Below, in pieces: positions 24,731 to 33,000 of a stretch of 64,000 nt of DNA; within the stretch, counting starts at the first letter, position 1, and each line of letters starts with the position of its first letter. The DNA lies in contig NZ_QAJI01000003.1 of NCBI RefSeq assembly GCF_003852495.1, positions 530,685 to 594,684 of the forward strand, read 5' to 3'. This DNA comes from Taibaiella sp. KBW10. Its GTDB lineage: Bacteria > Bacteroidota > Bacteroidia > Chitinophagales > Chitinophagaceae. The translations under genes were made by a program, and so were the position numbers. A model generated the notes under the pieces. That model saw only the letters and a program-made list of their open reading frames with translations, was not told where the DNA came from and searched no databases.

Positions 24731-26419
24731 TTAAGGATTTTGCAACACACAGCCATTCGCATCGGTTATTTTCGTCAGGTTAAAGGTTGTGGTATTTGTT
24801 ATATTCGGATTCACATTAAAGGCCGTACCGCTCACAATTCCGGTATAAGTTGTGCCGCTTACGATTATGGTAAATGGTCCGGTACCCTGACTTGCGGTAA
24901 ACTTTAATTGCACTTGTTGCCCCTTACAGACCTGGCTATTTACTGCTGCTAAACTACCATTGGGCAAGGCGCGTACGTTGACGGTGGCCGTAGCGGTGAC
25001 TGCAGTATTGGTACATGCCGGTGCCGCCTGATAGGCCACACTGTTCACCGCATAGGTATAGGCACCTACAGTTGCGGTAGGAACGGCTACAGTTGCCGTA
25101 GCACTCGCCGCAATGTTGAGGGTCTGGTTTGCCCCCCCGTTTATCTTATAAATTACTGTGATCGCTGCATTTTGGGGATTGGTAAACGTAAGGTTGGGCG
25201 CAGTTACGTTCTGACAGACTGAAGTACCACCGCTTAAGGTAACCACCGGTGTGGCCAGAATACTTAACTTAACCACATTACTTTCATCCTGTACAGTACT
25301 GGCACTGGGCATCCCATCATTGGTACGGCTTACATTGGCCAGTCGCCGAAAATAGTAAACACCTGCAGCCGTAACGGTGGGTGTATAGTTTTGCGCGGTC
25401 GCAGCAGATATATTGGTAAACGTAAGGCTGTCTGAAGATTGTTGCCATTGATAAGTAATGGTAAAACGGGCATCACTCGAAACCGGTGCAGCTGTCAGGG
25501 TATTGGTACCATTCAAGGCACTCAAAGTACCCCCAACACAAATAGTCTGATCGGTTGTAATGCTGTTGGACACCCTGCTCAGGTTTTGAAAAGTAGCCTC
25601 ATTGCCTCCTACAGACTCATAATATTCAAATAAAAGGTTACTGTTCCCGGTTAAGCGGAAGGCTTCTTTTGTATAGGTAGTAACGCCTTGCTCGATCCAC
25701 CGGTTAAATACCTGCGTACCATCAACGGTCAATCGAATCCCGTCATCTCCGGCCATATCGGCGAGGTAAACGCCTTTGGGTAAGGTAGAGAGCATCCGGT
25801 AACGTACTGCAAAAAAATAATTGAGTAAGGTTGTACGTAAGGTCCCTTGTGAGTATACATCAAGACAGGTCACATCGTTAGCACCCCCAAAAGTAGCCGT
25901 GAAAGCCACCGGTTTTGTGCTGACTCCCGTGCCTATGTACCTTGTAAAAGCATTGGCATCTGTAGGCGCACCGGCCACATTATCCAGGCGATCATAAAAA
26001 TGCTCTATCCATACATCTGTTCCGGCTGCAGCGGCATTATCTATATTATTGGAACCTCCGGTAATCGCATAGGTTAGTGTGGCGGTACCCGTGGCACGAC
26101 AGTTATAGACCCTGACGAGGCCGGAATAAGTAGCCGTAAAAGTAAGTGTCGTTGTTGTGCTATGCAGAATCAGTGCCGAACCATCCGCATTTCTTACGGT
26201 AATACCGGATCCGGTTGAGGTAATATTATAGGTTAATCCACTAATTACATTGAGTAAATAGTAACCACCCTGAGGTACCGCAGCATTGGAGGGAGCGGTG
26301 CCACCTACACAGATATAGCCGGCAGTGCCGGCACTGGTGCCGCCGCTACATTGAGCAAAACTACCCTGTGTATACAACAATAATATCAGCGATAATACAA
26401 TCGCAAGAATTTTTTTCAT
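24731..26419 (-). CDS. secreted PA14-like/Ig-like protein A
   Basis: The 562 residues have a signal peptide (ending GSFAQ) and an N-terminal beta domain. A PA14-like region lies at about 145-275 (FYDRLDNVAG, MAGDDGIRLTVDGTQVFNRW, NLLFEYYESVGGNEATF), which in other proteins binds carbohydrates. Ig-like modules follow (TICVGGTLSALNG, TYQWQQSSDSLTF, SVCQNVTAPNLTFTN). The C-terminal module CKGQQVQLKFTASQGTGPF to LTKITDANGCVLQNP ends the protein. It is first in cassette 1; A' is a shorter counterpart lacking PA14. There is no T9SS sorting domain. A glycan-binding surface role is inference. Confidence 0.75.
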   Translation of the reverse strand: MKKILAIVLSLILLLYTQGSFAQCSGGTSAGTAGYICVGGTAPSNAAVPQGGYYLLNVISGLTYNITSTGSGITVRNADGSALILHSTTTTLTFTATYSGLVRVYNCRATGTATLTYAITGGSNNIDNAAAAGTDVWIEHFYDRLDNVAGAPTDANAFTRYIGTGVSTKPVAFTATFGGANDVTCLDVYSQGTLRTTLLNYFFAVRYRMLSTLPKGVYLADMAGDDGIRLTVDGTQVFNRWIEQGVTTYTKEAFRLTGNSNLLFEYYESVGGNEATFQNLSRVSNSITTDQTICVGGTLSALNGTNTLTAAPVSSDARFTITYQWQQSSDSLTFTNISAATAQNYTPTVTAAGVYYFRRLANVSRTNDGMPSASTVQDESNVVKLSILATPVVTLSGGTSVCQNVTAPNLTFTNPQNAAITVIYKINGGANQTLNIAASATATVAVPTATVGAYTYAVNSVAYQAAPACTNTAVTATATVNVRALPNGSLAAVNSQVCKGQQVQLKFTASQGTGPFTIIVSGTTYTGIVSGTAFNVNPNITNTTTFNLTKITDANGCVLQNP

Positions 26420-26697
26420 CTACTCCAAACTGGTACTTAGACGCAATACAAAGCAGTAGCATCAGCTATAGTAAATAGCGATACCATGCCTGTTTACGGC
26501 AAGTACATTAAACAATTTTTAATTTATTTCTTTCAGGTAGACAAATAAGAAAACTATTAGTAAGTGGATTTTCTGAGGTTGTAAGTTGGTTTCGGCTGCT
26601 AAACTAATACCGTTTTTTCGTATACAAAAATTTAGCGTGCGTTTTTTCACTAACGAATCGTTAATGAAGGATCATGGCGATTTTATGGGGAAATATT

Positions 26698-26705
26698 TAT
26701 CTTTG
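26698..26705 (+). promoter_or_regulatory. -7 box TATCTTTG of glyS
   Basis: TATCTTTG matches TAnnTTTG and ends 6 bases before ATG 26712, so the mRNA would be leaderless or nearly so. No TTG sits at the -33 spacing. The rest of the 292-base gap from 26420 shows nothing else recognisable. Confidence 0.5.
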
Positions 26706-26711
26706 CAACTT

Positions 26712-28157
26712 ATGGCAAACGAGAATAAACTACAGGCAATTATTGCCCATGCAAAAGAATATGGTTTTGTATTTCCATCCAGCGAAATTTATGATGGCTT
26801 AGGTGCGGTATATGATTATGGACAATGGGGCGTTGAGCTGAAAAGAAATGTGAGAGAATATTGGTGGAAGTGGATGACCCAAATGAATGAGCAAAATATT
26901 GTAGGGATCGATGCCTCGATTTTTATGCATCCTTCCGTATGGAAAGCAAGCGGCCACATCGATAATTTCAGCGATCCGATGATTGATAATAAGGATAGTA
27001 ACAAACGTTATAGGGTAGATCATTTAATAGAAGGTTTTGCCGAAACACTGGCTGAAGAAGAAGGGAAGGCATTACTCGCCGACATGGATAAATATATTGC
27101 TGCTGATGATTTTGCCGGTTTAAAACAATTGATTGAGATAAATAAAATTGCCTGCCCGGTCAGTAAAACAGTGAACTGGACAGATGTGCGTCAGTTTAAC
27201 CTGATGTTCTCTACAGAGGTGGGTTCGGTAGCTGAAGAGGCGAGCAAAATATATTTACGTCCGGAAACCGCTCAGGGTATTTTTGTAAACTTTCTGAATG
27301 TACAAAAAACGGCGAGAATGAAAATCCCTTTTGGTATTGCACAAGTGGGTAAAGCATTCCGTAATGAGATTGTAGCCCGTGGCTTTATCTTCCGCATGCG
27401 GGAATTCGAACAAATGGAAATGCAGTTTTTCGTGCGGCCCGGCACGCAAAAAGAGTGGTATGAATACTGGAAATCAGAGCGTATGAAATGGCATGCTACT
27501 TTGGGTATTGATAGCGCCAAATACCGTTATCATGACCACGTAAAACTGGCACACTATGCCGATGCGGCCTGTGATATCGAATATGAATACCCAATGGGCT
27601 TTAAAGAACTGGAAGGAATTCACTCCCGTACTGATTTCGACCTGAAAAGCCACCAGGAGCTCAGCAAGAAAAAGATGCAGTATTTTGATGCAGATATTGA
27701 TCCGGAAACCGGTAAGGCTTATGGTAATTACATTCCTTATGTGGTCGAAACTTCTATTGGTCTGGACAGAACTGTCATGATGCTTTTAAGCGAAGCCTAT
27801 ACGGAAGAAGACCTGAGCACAGAGGAAAAACAGGATAGCCGTGTAGTTTTGAAATTCATTCCGAAACTAGCCCCGATCAAACTGGCCATTTTACCACTGA
27901 TGAAGAAAGATGGCTTACCGGAAATCGCTAAAGAACTGATGGAGGAATGCCGCCAGCATTTTAAGTGTTTCTATGAAGAGAAAGACGCCATCGGTAAGCG
28001 ATACAGAAGAATGGATGCTATTGGTACCCCTTTCTGCGTAACTATTGATCACCAAACGAAAGAAGATCAAACCGTAACGATCCGTCATCGTGATACCATG
28101 GCACAAGAACGGGTACACATCAGTGAAATCAAAAATATTGTTTTGCAATCTCTGTAA
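26712..28157 (+). CDS. glyS: glycine--tRNA ligase (single-chain class II type)
   Basis: Charges tRNA-Gly in the cytoplasm. The start is set at ATG 26712 (MANENKLQAIIAHAKEYGF), giving 481 residues and a normal N-terminus. The in-frame extension upstream has no homology features and would contain the promoter box. Class II motifs are visible: FVFPSSEIYDGLGAVYDYG split around the first helix, motif 2 FRNEIVARGFIFRMREFEQ, ELEGIHSRTDFDL, and motif 3 GLDRTVMMLL, followed by an anticodon-binding domain with IGKRYRRMDAIGTPFC. It is followed by a GC-capped palindrome. Confidence 0.97.
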   Translation: MANENKLQAIIAHAKEYGFVFPSSEIYDGLGAVYDYGQWGVELKRNVREYWWKWMTQMNEQNIVGIDASIFMHPSVWKASGHIDNFSDPMIDNKDSNKRYRVDHLIEGFAETLAEEEGKALLADMDKYIAADDFAGLKQLIEINKIACPVSKTVNWTDVRQFNLMFSTEVGSVAEEASKIYLRPETAQGIFVNFLNVQKTARMKIPFGIAQVGKAFRNEIVARGFIFRMREFEQMEMQFFVRPGTQKEWYEYWKSERMKWHATLGIDSAKYRYHDHVKLAHYADAACDIEYEYPMGFKELEGIHSRTDFDLKSHQELSKKKMQYFDADIDPETGKAYGNYIPYVVETSIGLDRTVMMLLSEAYTEEDLSTEEKQDSRVVLKFIPKLAPIKLAILPLMKKDGLPEIAKELMEECRQHFKCFYEEKDAIGKRYRRMDAIGTPFCVTIDHQTKEDQTVTIRHRDTMAQERVHISEIKNIVLQSL

Positions 28158-28164
28158 TCTTTAT

Positions 28165-28215
28165 TGATATTAAATGAAATGGCGCGCCTTCGGCGCGCCA
28201 TTTCATTTAATATCA
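28165..28215. repeat. GC-capped perfect palindrome, copy 2 (24-bp stem, 3-nt loop)
   Basis: The arms 28165-28188 and 28192-28215 are perfectly complementary around the loop TTC. The apex is GGCGCGCC-TTC-GGCGCGCC and the outer arm is AT-rich (TGATATTAAATGAAAT). It starts 7 bases after the glyS stop, with no T-run. It shares the apex, but not the arm, with copies 1 and 3. Confidence 0.9.
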
Positions 28216-28264
28216 GCCTATTTCGTATTAAGAAAATACACTATGCTTTATTTTCACAATACAG

Positions 28265-28290
28265 GACGCATTTTCAGGCCCAAACCTTAG
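28265..28290 (+). promoter_or_regulatory. conserved element upstream of lipoprotein 1
   Basis: GACGCATTTTCAGGC at 28265-28279, continued by CTTAG.GA..TTAT, recurs upstream of the paralogous gene. It sits 164 bases before ATG 28429, against 166 for the other copy. It may be a regulatory site, an RNA leader or duplication relic. Confidence 0.5.
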
Positions 28291-28391
28291 TGAGATTATG
28301 CCCTAAAACCTAAGATTAGCAATAGTTTAGCAGGTTCTGTTAAGGAAACCAAAATAAAATAAAAAACCGCTCATTATTAAGATGTTGCGCC

Positions 28392-28399
28392 TATTTTTG
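28392..28399 (+). promoter_or_regulatory. -7 box TATTTTTG of lipoprotein 1
   Basis: TATTTTTG matches TAnnTTTG and lies 29 bases before ATG 28429. No TTG is found at the standard -33 spacing. Confidence 0.5.
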
Positions 28400-28428
28400 G
28401 AGCGAAACAAACATAAAACACTATTATT

Positions 28429-28800
28429 ATGAACAAACTAAAAATTGCACTTTTTGTCTCTGTTGCTGCTTGTACGGCAATATTCTTCGCTTCTTGCAAA
28501 AAGAAGGGTTCTGCACACAAGGTCGTATTTAAAGCGGAAGCTTCCTCGGGCGGTAGCGTTGATGTAGCCGTATATGGTTATGATGCAAATACCACAACAG
28601 CCTCAAGCCTTACGGGTACCACTTGGAGCAGCCCGGAACTGAACGTTCCCGCCGGCACTGTAAATGCAAATGTCGTGGTGAATGGACAAGGGAATAGCAC
28701 TTCTACTTTAAAAGTACAAATCTATGTAGATGGCGTTTTGAAGAAAGAAGGTACTTCCAGTGGGCAGGTACTTAGTGCTTCTGCAAATTATCAATTTTGA
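28429..28800 (+). CDS. small lipoprotein 1 (MmpS-like fold possible)
   Basis: The 123 residues have a lipoprotein signal peptide with lipobox IFFASC (Cys23) followed by KKKG. The mature part of about 100 residues is an all-beta sandwich by pattern (HKVVFKAEASS, VDVAVYGYDANT, TLKVQIYVDGVLKKEG), resembling the small MmpS-like accessory proteins of Bacteroidota. That resemblance is from memory and weak. A paralogue lies at 29606 with a similar upstream region. It probably faces the periplasm or the surface; basic residues after the Cys do not settle the sorting. Confidence 0.75.
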   Translation: MNKLKIALFVSVAACTAIFFASCKKKGSAHKVVFKAEASSGGSVDVAVYGYDANTTTASSLTGTTWSSPELNVPAGTVNANVVVNGQGNSTSTLKVQIYVDGVLKKEGTSSGQVLSASANYQF

Positions 28801-28813
28801 TTTTCTATTCCTT

Positions 28814-28858
28814 AAAGGTAAAAGGGCCAGGTTTTTAAACCGGCCCTTTTACCTTTTT
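28814..28858 (+). terminator. terminator of lipoprotein 1
   Basis: A 15-bp stem AAAGGTAAAAGGGCC/GGCCCTTTTACCTTT encloses a 13-base apex that can itself pair (GGTTT/AAACC) and is followed by a T-run. It lies 14 bases after the stop. Confidence 0.85.
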
Positions 28859-28988
28859 AATTCTCGGGTTGAAAAACATCTCGGTCAAAACATGCTCCAT
28901 ACAAAAGGAGACCCGATGGTAAAGTCTCCCCTGTCCTGACCGGCTCTGCTCAAAAAAGCGCCGTACTACAGTCAGATAATTTTCAATA

Positions 28989-29041
28989 TTTCTTAGCTAA
29001 TGATGGGCGCGCCTTTGGCGCGCCCATCATTAGCTAAGAAA
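28989..29041. repeat. GC-capped perfect palindrome, copy 3 (25-bp stem, 3-nt loop)
   Basis: The arms 28989-29013 and 29017-29041 are perfectly complementary around the loop TTT. The apex is GGCGCGCC-TTT-GGCGCGCC and the outer arm reads TTTCTTAGCTAATGATG. It lies between the terminator of lipoprotein 1 and the stop of a minus-strand lipoprotein gene, and could end transcription of the latter. Confidence 0.9.
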
Positions 29042-29053
29042 ATAGTCGCTATT

Positions 29054-29362
29054 CTATTTTCGCAAAAACAGTTCGCAGGAAATCGAATCGGCAAGCGCAG
29101 GACTCGCAGCCTTTAAGTCACGTTCGTTACGCTTACACCATTGGTACGCCTGATTACCACGCATTTTATCATGAAAATATTGTGTTGTGCCGGGCGCTTG
29201 CGGATCACTGCCCCGCGTATAACAACTACAGCTCTGCTGCTGCTCACAACTGGAAAAAGTAGTCCATAATAAAAAACAGCACAATCCCTTTCCTGATGCG
29301 GAAACAATAAATCTCATCCTGTTAAGTGTCTTTTTAGTAGCGCTAAAGCATATTTGTTTCAT
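29054..29362 (-). CDS. hypothetical small lipoprotein
   Basis: The 102 residues carry a signal region ending in the lipobox-like TTFSSC, followed by a polar, cysteine-containing mature part (EQQQSCSCYTRG, YQWCKRNERDLKAA, ISCELFLRK). An internal ATG at 29317 (MRFIVSASGKG) would give a shorter signal peptide and is possible. No family is recognised. It is inserted on the opposite strand between two paralogous lipoprotein genes, with its stop 12 bases from a GC-capped palindrome. Confidence 0.55.
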   Translation of the reverse strand: MKQICFSATKKTLNRMRFIVSASGKGLCCFLLWTTFSSCEQQQSCSCYTRGSDPQAPGTTQYFHDKMRGNQAYQWCKRNERDLKAASPALADSISCELFLRK

Positions 29363-29439
29363 GATAGTTAATTTTTAAGGTACAAAGTATCAATACGTTA
29401 TATTTATAAAATTAAAAATGTTTCATATTTATCTTTTAA

Positions 29440-29472
29440 GACGCATTTTTCAGGCATAATCTTAGTAATTTT
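29440..29472 (+). promoter_or_regulatory. conserved element upstream of lipoprotein 2
   Basis: GACGCATTTTTCAGGC at 29440-29455, continued by CTTAGTAATTTTAT, matches the element at 28265. It lies 166 bases before ATG 29606. Confidence 0.5.
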
Positions 29473-29540
29473 ATATCTGGCGATACCAGATTGGCGATGA
29501 AATAGTAAATTCGGTTAAGGATATCAACATACAAAACCGA

Positions 29541-29570
29541 TTGACAGTAAGGCATTGCCCACCTATTTTG
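29541..29570 (+). promoter_or_regulatory. promoter-like TTG-N20-TATTTTG of lipoprotein 2
   Basis: TTG at 29541-29543 and TATTTTG at 29564-29570 (one T short of TAnnTTTG) are spaced 20 bases apart, 35 bases before ATG 29606. Confidence 0.4.
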
Positions 29571-29605
29571 AAACTAAACCTAATTGTTTTATTAAAACTG
29601 CAAAT

Positions 29606-29983
29606 ATGAATAAACTAAAAGTTGCACTTTTTGTGTCTGTTGCCGCCTGCATGGCTGTTTTCGCTTCCTCCTGTAAAAAAAAGGGCGGGTCAGCACACAG
29701 GGTTGTATTTAAGGCGCATACCTCTTCGGAGGGTAATATTAAAGTAGCCGTATACGGTTATGATACCAAGACGACAACCGCTTCAAAACTGAATGGTACT
29801 ACTTGGGTAAGCCCGGAAATTACTGTTCCTGCGGGCAGTCAAAATGCTACGGTTGTGGTAGATGGAAGCGGACCATTTGCATCTTCTACTCTAAAAGTAC
29901 AAATCTATGTTGATGGAGCGCTGAAGAAAGAGAGCATATCCAGTGGACAAACACTCAGTGCTGCTGTAAGGCATCGATTTTAA
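29606..29983 (+). CDS. small lipoprotein 2, paralogue of 28429
   Basis: The start at ATG 29606 (MNKLKVALFVSVAAC) is fixed by alignment with lipoprotein 1; an upstream TTG in frame would lie inside the promoter region. The 125 residues have lipobox FASSC followed by KKKGG and then the same beta pattern (HRVVFKAHTSS, IKVAVYGYDTKTTTAS, STLKVQIYVDGALKKES). The two proteins are alignable over their whole length. The function is unknown. A hairpin terminator follows. Confidence 0.75.
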   Translation: MNKLKVALFVSVAACMAVFASSCKKKGGSAHRVVFKAHTSSEGNIKVAVYGYDTKTTTASKLNGTTWVSPEITVPAGSQNATVVVDGSGPFASSTLKVQIYVDGALKKESISSGQTLSAAVRHRF

Positions 29984-30006
29984 TTGCTCAAACTGATAAC
30001 TATACT

Positions 30007-30030
30007 GAGCCGGGTCTATAAACCCGGCTC
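30007..30030. terminator. bidirectional terminator between lipoprotein 2 and recB
   Basis: A 9-bp GC-rich stem GAGCCGGGT/ACCCGGCTC with a 6-base loop CTATAA is followed by CATTTATTT. It sits between the convergent stops at 29983 and 30043. Confidence 0.75.
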
Positions 30031-30042
30031 CATTTATTTAAA

Positions 30043-33000
30043 CTAATCTTTAGGGGCAAAGAACAAGTCTGCCAGGGCCTCAATGAGCGCAAACGGAGGC
30101 CTGATGGTAAAAATACCAGCATCCTGCCCGCTCCGCACACCTCTCAAAAAAACATAGACAATTCCCCCAAAATGAACCTCATACTGATAGGCACTACCCA
30201 TACGCTGTTGCAGGTATTTATGTACGGCCACAGTATAAATCAGGTACTGTAAATGATAGTTATGTTCGGTCATGGCTTCATACAGCTTTTCACGCTCATA
30301 ATCGGCTATGTCAAAACCCAGGTAATTGGATTTCCAATCCAGGATATAATATTGTCCCTGTTGCTCAAATAATAAATCGATCTTTCCGTTCATCATACCG
30401 GATAAACTAAAATATTTATCATTCAATGTGGCGCCATAGGATTGCAAGAGCGGCAATAAGCGCTCCTGGATGGCGGTACTCTGCAGCGGGAAATTAAATT
30501 CCAGCTCATTGATCTTAGCATGATTAGCTATCGAGCGTAGCTCAAATATGTTATCTGCAAAACGGATGGTGGCATGCAGGGTATGATAGACCAATTGCCG
30601 CAGGAGATCTGTCCGGTCTGTTTTTAGGGTACCATTGGCCCGGACGTTAAACCCGGATAAATGCATCTTTTCAAAATTACCCAAGGTCTGCAGGCTGCTG
30701 TAGTCTTTTGTAAAATCCAGTTGTTCAAAAATAGTATGTAATAAGGTTCCGGCTTCTGTACCCCGGGGCAATTCATTAAATACAAAAGCATCATAGTCTG
30801 CTAACTGATTACTATTACTTTTAGGTACATAATCGTGTTTTACATTTAAGGCCGAATAGCTCACCATATTCCAGGGAGATTTGCTCCCCAGCACGGCCTG
30901 CTCCTGATAACTTATCGTTTTTAGGGTACGGTTATCTTGCTGCGGTACATAGGCCGCTACGGTATCGGCGACCGTATAATCAAGCAAAAGCCCCTCTCTG
31001 CTTTGCAACTGTTGCAGGTATTGATATAGTCCCGAATTGTTATGCCCTGTCTTGGTATAAAAAATATAACATTTATATACTGCACGGGTAAGGGCCACAT
31101 ACATCAACCGTCTTTGCTCCTGTTCCGCTTGTTTTAACAACAGCGCCTCCTCTTCCTCACGCAACCACTCTTTTTCTATAAATTTCTTCTTACCCTCCCG
31201 GTCTTTAAAATGATTAAATCCGTTACGGACAGTTTCTTTCGTGTGTATCCCGTATACAAACACGATATTATATTCCAATCCTTTACTCTTATGAATGGTC
31301 ACGATGCTCACGGCATTATCATCACTTTCCAGTTGCACCTCATAGGCATCGCCGGAAACAGCTGCCGCCTCCGGATTTTGCAGCCAAAGCAACAGGTCAT
31401 CGGCATTCATATTGCGCCGGTATTGCTGCTGATGCATCAATTGCATTAATTGTATAATATTGGCCAGCGCACGCAAAGATTTATTGTCTTTCGACATTTT
31501 GGCCGCAATACTAAAGTCTGATAGTAGTTTCTGAAAAGCCTGGTATACTTTCTGCTCCAGCACCAGCTGATGATAACTTTTAAACAAAGCCGTCAGGGCG
31601 ATTTCATCCAGGTGATTGCTGTCCAGCAAGGCCGCTTGCTCTTCATAGTAAAGTGTATTGATAAAACTGAGGTATAAGGCTGAGGCTATATTTTTGACCG
31701 TAGGTGCCAGCATAGCCTGCAGCAAGCGCATCATATCTCCTGCTTCTTTGGTTTGCAGCACCCTTGTATCATCGATAGGCACGGCAAGGATATTATAGGC
31801 ACGCAGTATTTTTTTAAGGTCTGCACCATCCTTACCGGTACGCACGAGGATCCCGATGTCGGAGGGCACAATTGCCCTTAGGCCACCACTGCCATCATCT
31901 ATCGTACACCCATTTTCCGGATTCAGCAGATAGGCGATCTCTTTTGCCAAGGCCTGTTTGGCATCACCCACTTTATCGGCATAAGCCAATACCAATGTAT
32001 CCTGATCGGGAGTATGATTTCTTTGTATCGCCTTCACCTGATCTTTCCCTTCTACGGGAATATACGTAATACTCTGCTCCCCGGCATCTTCATAGCCAAA
32101 AGCCTGTGTTCCCAGTGCGCTGAAAAAATAGTTGACAGACTGCACCATGCGTGCAGTAGAACGGTAATTCACATTCATGGAATAGACCTTATCTACTTTT
32201 TGCTTGGCCGCCAGATAGCTGTCTACATCGGCATTACGAAAAGCATAAATACTTTGCTTGGGATCACCGATCAGGAAGAGAATGGTCTCATTCGGGCTGT
32301 CCCGGTTCATGAATAGCTGTTCGAACAATTCAAACTGTATGGTATCTGTATCCTGAAATTCATCAATAAAGACGGCTGCATACCGCGCCCTGATCAGGCT
32401 ACAGAGATATTCATTCTTTTCCTTCACCACAATACGATGCAGGTCTTCTATCATGGCATCGAAGGTAAGGATGCCATTTTTATGGATATACTCGGTCACT
32501 TTTGGGGCGTAATGCCTTAAAGCATGATAGGATAAATATTGTTGGAACAAGGCCCTTTGCGCGGCCAGGGATTCTTCCTGCCGCAAAACCTGCTGCAAGG
32601 TATCCCAAAATGCACCTTCCAGTTTCTGTATGTACGCGGTGCCTTTACGGCCGGCATTTAATGCGGCTTCTATAAAAGCAGAAGCATCGTCCAGCAGCGG
32701 CACTAATGCTTTCTTAGCATAGGCATTACCCATAACCGCGGCGGCAACCGATTCCCGCTGAGTAAGCAGCAGCAGAGACAAGGATTGTGTTGTTTCCGCC
32801 AGTTCTTGCTGCAACAATCCTATCTTCAGAAAGGGTTCAAATACGTCGTAGGATTGCGTCGCATCATAAGCGGCATATTGCAAGCCACCCAAATGTTTAT
32901 AAAACAGTGTTGGCAATTGTGCTTTAAAAATATCCATTTCCTTAATGGAAAAGGTATTGACAGGCAGGTTGGTCACTACCTCACGCCAGAACTGATTGAC

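Noticed and set aside
20000..26300. Low-complexity Thr/Ala/Val repeats as possible assembly artefact
   Set aside because: Cassette copies differ throughout in a codon-consistent way and have separate terminators, so a true duplication is more likely than misassembly.
28165..29041. Palindromes read as a CRISPR array or insertion-sequence ends
   Set aside because: There are only isolated hairpins with unrelated arms, no spacers, no transposase gene and no target-site duplication.
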